DNA of 64,000 bases from Pomacea canaliculata (Eukaryota; Mollusca; Gastropoda; Architaenioglossa; Ampullariidae), in contig NC_037590.1 in the NCBI RefSeq assembly GCF_003073045.1, positions 17,966,708-18,030,707 on the forward strand, read 5' to 3'. Each line of letters opens with the position of its first letter. The first letter of the stretch is position 1. The position numbers and the translations under genes were made by a program. This document shows positions 59,601 to 64,000 of the stretch, in pieces. The notes under the pieces were generated by a model. That model was not told the DNA's origin and ran no database searches. It saw nothing but the letters and a program-made list of their open reading frames with translations.

Positions 59601-60166
59601 TGTACGAACTTATTTACATTGATGCATGCTTAGTGACCAGATTTATGCAACAGTGACTTGCAGATTCTTACTAGTATGCGAATGAGAGCTAAGTTGAAAA
59701 GAAGGCTAACGAGAGCAAGAAAAAGTACTAAAAAGCACGAGCAAAAGGGGAAAAACACAAAAAAAAAACCCCAAAAGAAATAAAGCAACACACAACACCA
59801 CCAAAAAAGTGCAAGAAGACCAAGAAGACATTAGTGTTCATCAACTTTCCACTGAGACCATGCAGCGTGAAATGTTAGACTGATCAGATATGGGGTTAGC
59901 TGAAGACCGTCAACTTTCCAAAGGTCCATAAAGTCCCACAGTAGTGGGAAAACACTTTTGGACTTTGCTCTAATCCCTCGAATGTTCGCTCCAAAACCAT
60001 TGGTTTTCTGTGACCTTCATACACAGCTAGCTTAGACACTTTGGTCAAACGTTCGACGACATTTTCCGGGTAAAAAGGGTCTTAACATGCATCCATCCAA
60101 GCAGCAATAGATGAGGCACTCACCCCAGAAGGTAGACAAGAAGAACAACACCGTGCAGGCTTTCAT
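56687..60166 (-). CDS. Small secreted 8-cysteine protein (minus-strand member of a divergent pair)
   Basis: Five exons on the minus strand: 60166-60124, 58159-58003, 57361-57261, 56932-56846 and 56760-56687 (TAA). The spliced CDS is 462 bases (153 residues). The start ATG sits in GCCACCATG, an ideal Kozak context, and opens a signal peptide (MKACTVLFFLSTFWASA). The mature part has eight cysteines spaced C-x11-C-x20-C-x6-C-x8-C-x12-C-x18-C-x8-C and ends in a basic Lys/Arg segment. Exon phases 1, 2, 1, 1 equal those of the plus-strand gene at 62,170 where both can be seen. I do not recognise the family; the spacing and helical look faintly recall the nematode DUF19/T20D4.11-like fold. Intron 2 carries a long hairpin. 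The last two exons rest on frame, splice sites and homology of exon 4 to the paralogue. Confidence 0.72.
57795..57912. repeat. Long inverted repeat: 51-bp arms, 16-bp loop
   Basis: Left arm 57,795-57,845 and right arm 57,862-57,912 are reverse complements with one mismatch in 51 positions (a pairing that would be G-U in RNA); the loop is 57,846-57,861. It lies in intron 2 of the minus-strand secreted gene. The loop itself can extend pairing (GGATAT...ATATCC). Confidence 0.95.
58160..60123 (-). other. Intron 1 of the minus-strand secreted gene
   Basis: Nearly 2 kb, with a SINE at 59,360-59,560 and an A/C-rich stretch at 59,750-59,810. A 79-codon ORF near 58,633 has no recognisable domain and is probably chance. 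Confidence 0.6.
59360..59560 (-). mobile_element. tRNA-derived SINE, minus orientation, decayed
   Basis: Read on the minus strand it starts GGCGGTTCGGTGGCGCAACAG (A-box region), has a weak B-box, then a body ending CTGCTGGCACGGCGTAAAAC. The GGCGTAAAAC tail is of a type common in gastropod genomes in my memory. The B-box is degraded, so it is an old copy. Different family from the SINE at 45,536. Confidence 0.6.
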
Positions 60167-60253
60167 GGTGGCTGCCTCAAGTTTTGGTTTTTCACAGACT
60201 CAAGTCAGGTTTCGATAAAAACTGTTGAGCCAGTCTGCCTTAAGGCCGATAAA

Positions 60254-60261
60254 TACTTATA
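60254..60261 (-). promoter_or_regulatory. Possible TATA box of the minus-strand secreted gene
   Basis: TATAAGTA on the minus strand about 90 bases before the ATG at 60,166. A start about 30 bases on would give a 5' UTR of roughly 60 bases. Inferred from position. Confidence 0.35.
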
Positions 60262-61109
60262 GTAGGGGTGATAGGATATTCCGAGAAGGCGAATGATGAG
60301 TCAGGCGTAGTTCTCAAGAAAACTCTCGAAGACAAGAAAAGAAGGGAGTACAGGACGTCGTTTGTCTTCGAGTTGCCCGCAGGCGTCTACACATCCTTCT
60401 TACACTTAAGCTCCGCGTGACGACGGTGAATAAATTTCGGTTTCTTGTGATCACGTGGCTTTATTTAATGTGTCCACTTTCTTCCTTTTGGTTGCTATTA
60501 CATTTTATGTTTTGTGCTTGTCGTTTTTTTCTTCCCATCTATAACTCACGACCCATCAACATCAGTGCTAGCCCTGTCGCAATGTGTCTCCCTTTCTCTC
60601 TTTCTGCCTGTCTGTTTTCAGTTCCACTTTAACCTCTACCGTCTTATGCTTTATCACTATCTGATTTTTTTTTTTTTTTTTTTTCGTCTTTACAGAGGCT
60701 TCAAATTTATGAAGTTTTCAAAAGTGCACATGCCTATTACATCATAGTTGCTGCTTTTTATATAGCTGGAATTCCGTGGGGAGTACTCATGGAGCGCAGG
60801 TAAGTCGTTGTCTCGGGTAAATCAAAGAAGCGCCCAGATTTCTCGGATGCTTGTCTTATCCCTGGGACAGTGGTTATAAAGCAGTGGCAAAGATTCCCTT
60901 GGGGTAAGGAACATCAATGTCTCGAGAGTTTGGACAGTCAGGTGTGAAAAACCAAAACGAGAATTTTTTCCTTGATTTCCTCATTTTGTACCCAGGTTAA
61001 TTATGACTTCTCTTCGTTTTATGAATATGGCCCCAGACAAAAATAAAAACGACCGATTACTAACATAAGTTTTTAATGTTACCTTTTTACTCTTAGAATG
61101 TATAATGTA

Positions 61110-61567
61110 CATTAGTGGGGGAAGGGTCGACACAAAGATCCGATCATGGATCGTTGTACTCGGTGACTGGAACACCAAGATCGGCCTACCAGCAATGGGC
61201 AAGAACAGCTGGTAAATTTGGCCTGGGCAAAATTAGCCACAAGGGCCTCAGAAGTTTGCACAAAGCGATTGATTCAACTTAGCCAACACCTTACATCCCC
61301 GCGAGAGATCGAGGACGGCCACTTGGCATTCACCAGATGAATTGGTCCATGACCATATCGACTTCCTCCTGCTACTCAAACGCTTCAAATCCAGCATCAA
61401 CAAGACGAGGACATGGCCATGGGCTGACAAAGGCAGAGACCACGACCACAAGCCTGAAGTTGAAGATGAGGATGAAAGGCGCTCAAACACCCTAATTTGC
61501 AGAAGCTTCAAGACCCAAATGTTGCAGAAGTCGTCAGGAAGAGATTAAAAAAAAAAAAAAAAAAAAA
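61110..61567 (+). mobile_element. LINE fragment: AP-endonuclease domain remnant
   Basis: The translation, with several stops and frame changes, gives VVLGDWNTKIG (endonuclease GDxN motif), then KFGLG-like, NTLHP-like, WHSPDE (TWxSPDG-like), IDF (IDYI-like), and a tail NLQKLQDPNVAEVV typical of the linker after the endonuclease in RTE/CR1-like non-LTR elements. It ends at an A run (61,548-61,567). Clearly inactive and 5'- and 3'-truncated. It sits between the two divergent secreted genes. Confidence 0.65.
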
Positions 61568-62045
61568 ATGTGCTGCCCTACAGTTTCCTAAACATAACAG
61601 GGCGGTAGATAAGCAAGTGCTCTTTTCTTTCTTTCTTTTTTTTTTTTTTTTTTTTTGCTTAATGGTTAATCAAGTGTTTCTAAGACAAGTCGCTACGCGT
61701 AATTATGTATTAATTCAAAATAGCTAAGATAGGGACTGGATAAATAAATAAATTCTCGCTTCAAGGAGACTCTATCTAGAATTTTCTTCCCTTTTTAATG
61801 CTAAGCCTTTGTCATGCCACGAACATGCATATGGATGGGAGACACTCGCCAGCTCTTCATGAGGACAAAGGCATCCCTTATACTGACAACTTAAACTCTC
61901 GTTGCCCACATGTGACAAGTGGGGCTGGGACTAAGTGTCTTTGTTTCTTGGACAGAAAGCGCAAGACAGAGAGCAAGAGAGAGAGAAGCAGGTGTCAGTA
62001 TATTGTGTTGTAGAAACAATGGAGGAAATTTATAGCGGGCAAGCA

Positions 62046-62051
62046 TATATA
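62046..62051 (+). promoter_or_regulatory. Possible TATA box of the plus-strand secreted gene
   Basis: TATATA about 120 bases before the ATG at 62,170. Other AT-rich words are nearby, so the assignment is tentative. Confidence 0.28.
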
Positions 62052-62169
62052 ACTGTCTCTTAAGTCAGGCCCACCTGTCAGACAATTTTTTTTAGTCGTT
62101 GTCTACATCCTCTCTCTGCTTAAAATCCTCGTTGGAGGAGAACGTTTCTTGTCGACCGTTTCCTCGAAA

Positions 62170-64000
62170 ATGGCGGGCTATTTGGGTGTTTTTCTCTTTG
62201 CCACTCTTCTAGTGAAAGGCAAGTACACTTTGAGGCTGCTGGGGATGTCGAGTTTAACAGGATGTACCTAGATTTTTGATGCAGATGTGTAGATGGTGCA
62301 TGCAATGCTAAGATAAGCAGATAATAGCATCTAATACTGTAGAATTCTTGCAGAATGGGAGTAAGCGTGCTATTAATGTTTTAATGTTTAGAAATTAACA
62401 CAATTTGAGTGAAATTTAGAGCATCGAAAGATGAGTGTTTTGTGTTACATTCATTCCATGATCATTGCTTATTAGACCGGACGCCTTCAAACTGTATGTC
62501 CATGCGTAATTGATCATGTTGTGCTGTTTGCGACAACAACAAAAAAATGTTTACTATTATTACTTCGACAGCTACTAATAATTATTCCGTTACTCATTGC
62601 AGACGCTTCATTAACAAATCCTTTCTATACATCCATCCTCGGCAGTCTAATATCGCCTTTTTTTTTTCTTTTTTCATGCGGTTTGACCCTCAGTCCATCC
62701 TCAGTCTCCGTCCCTCCTGGAAAGTCTCATCAACGATGTGCTAGGCCCGGCCCCTCCAACGCTGGTACAAGCCAGAGCAACATTGATCAGGGGCCCAGCA
62801 GCATGGCCCAGGGACCTAGCAGCATGGCCCAGGGACCTAGCAGCATGGCCCAGGGACCTAGCAGCATGGCCCAGGGACCCACCGTCAACGGCGATGCCTT
62901 CGCTAGTAACACAGGGCCACAGATGAACAGTCTCAACTCCTTCGGCTCGGGCTCCTCTGGGCAGCAGATTTCAAATTTCGGGTCATCCCAGAGCGGAAGT
63001 CAGTCGTTCCTCCTGCAGCAAGCGGGAGTCCGACCTCAGTGCAATAGCACTGAAAGGCAGACGCTGTACAGATCCTGCGCCATGAGCTTCGGAATGGCGC
63101 ACATGCAATATTTCAGACTCATGGCCAGCCAGCGCAAGTGTCGCCCCGAACTGTTTAGCTGCAAGTAAGAAGTCTGATTATTTGTTTGATCACAGTAAAC
63201 GTACAGCGAAAGATTTAGATGCTAAACACCATTCTTAAAGCAGGGCTTCTGCTTACGCAAAAAATTGCGTACAGTACGCATTAACAGTTCAGAGGACCCC
63301 TTCAATTTTCGTCAATGGGGTCCCCTTCAAATTTGGCCGAAGAACAGGAACCCCTTAAAAATCTGAAGAAGATGTCCTTGGGACCCCAAAGAATTTAGCC
63401 TTAGCAGAAGCCCTGGTAAAGCTAAAGCTGGGTAGGTTAGAATGTATTAATAGAGTAGAATGATATCACATGGCCTTTTACTATATTTTGTATATTTAGG
63501 CACCCGTACCGACATATTTTAACTCATTAAAATATTAATAATGTGGGCATTTCATGTCAGTCGGGTGGACGAACTGGTCCGGTGTACCAACAGTCAGCCC
63601 ATCAGGGTCATCAGCAACAGGTGCTGGATGATGATTCGCAATGTTCTCACAAGCTTCTTGCGTGAGTTGACTCAATGATTTTTATTTTGATATAAGTTGA
63701 TCTGAATAGAGTCTTGCTTACTTTTGTGGAACAGTGTATAAATATCTATATATCGATAAGCACCTCGAACAAGGCAACTTTTTAAGAGACTCTTTATCCT
63801 TGGTGATGATTTGAAAAGGTAAAAAGGAACAAGACAAAGAGCCTTATAGATAGAAAACATTTAATGTGTTTTGTTTTTTTCCAGAACAACAAAATGTTCC
63901 CTGTAGCTTTGAAGATATTTATAACCAATGCAGCACCAAGTCAGCTGACATCCTACCACTTGGTGAGTAACTACTCACTTCCTCACTACAACCTAACGTG
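62170..64000 (+). CDS. Small secreted 8-cysteine protein with repeat-rich linker (3' partial)
   Basis: Exons 62170-62218, 62705-63164, 63561-63661 and 63885-63962; at least one more exon lies beyond the window. The first exon encodes a signal peptide (MAGYLGVFLFATLLVK) and ends at a GC donor (AAAG|GCAAGT). Exon 2 starts at the AG of 62,703-62,704, chosen because a long T/C tract precedes it; an in-frame alternative at 62,603 would read through that tract as Phe. It encodes a Gly/Ser/Gln/Pro-rich linker of about 110 residues with four QGPSSMA heptads, then the cysteine domain. Its eight cysteines have exactly the spacing of the minus-strand paralogue (x11, x20, x6, x8, x12, x18, x8). The linker suggests a secreted matrix, mucus or shell-associated protein, but that is only inferred. 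Function unknown. Confidence 0.75.
62791..62874 (+). repeat. Coding 21-bp tandem repeat, four units
   Basis: Four units of GG(A/G)CC(T/C)AGCAGCATGGCCCAG in frame, encoding GPSSMAQ four times, followed by a partial fifth (GGACCCACC). Units 2-4 are identical, so the array is young or still changing length. Confidence 0.95.

Noticed and set aside
60417-60747. Hydrophobic ORFs near 60,417-60,747
   Set aside because: Driven by T-rich sequence; no start context and no homology.

Overview
The window looks like nuclear DNA of a mollusc, most likely a gastropod. It is AT-rich and intron-dense, with short (about 100-200 bp) exons bounded by GT-AG sites, AATAAA signals, tRNA-derived SINEs, a LINE remnant and many GT/GA/CAAA microsatellites. 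The gastropod call is an inference from the SINE type and the gene content; no species can be named from the sequence alone. I saw no functional tRNA or rRNA gene, no CRISPR array and nothing bacterial.

Layout. (1) 1-18,966 (+): the 3' part of a very large modular membrane protein. In order it has ephrin-receptor-like (GCC2/GCC3) repeats, 14 EGF repeats, a pentraxin/LamG domain, a hyalin (HYR) module, a sushi-like module, an uncharacterised module with a furin site, more GCC2/GCC3 repeats, two EGFs, one membrane span and a Ser-rich tail. It is SVEP1/Uninflatable-like and has two alternative 3' ends. (2) 21,737-26,548 (-): a 1,394-residue multiple-EGF scavenger-type receptor (MEGF10/SREC/Draper-like), unusually encoded almost entirely in one 3.4-kb exon. 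It is convergent with gene 1. (3) 33,104-41,462 (+) and 47,133-54,873 (+): two tandem SLC6 neurotransmitter-transporter genes, closest in motifs to glycine transporters, with the same 14-exon structure. (4) 56,687-60,166 (-) and 62,170 to the window end (+): a head-to-head pair of small secreted cysteine-rich proteins. All eight cysteines have identical spacing although the remaining sequence has diverged. I do not recognise this family with certainty.

The genes have no obvious shared pathway, but three of the four loci are products of duplication (internal EGF-module duplication, the SLC6 tandem pair, the inverted secreted pair). Seven single-base indels interrupt the MEGF gene and both SLC6 genes. 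All lie in short homopolymers, and the two SLC6 copies break at different places, so sequencing or assembly error is a better explanation than gene death.

The most unusual items are: a 51-bp near-perfect hairpin in an intron of the minus-strand secreted gene; the fixed-spacing 8-cysteine family, one member of which gained a tandem heptapeptide linker; the furin motif RQRR inside the uncharacterised module of gene 1; and SLC6 exon 3, which is almost identical between copies whose other exons have diverged (possible gene conversion).
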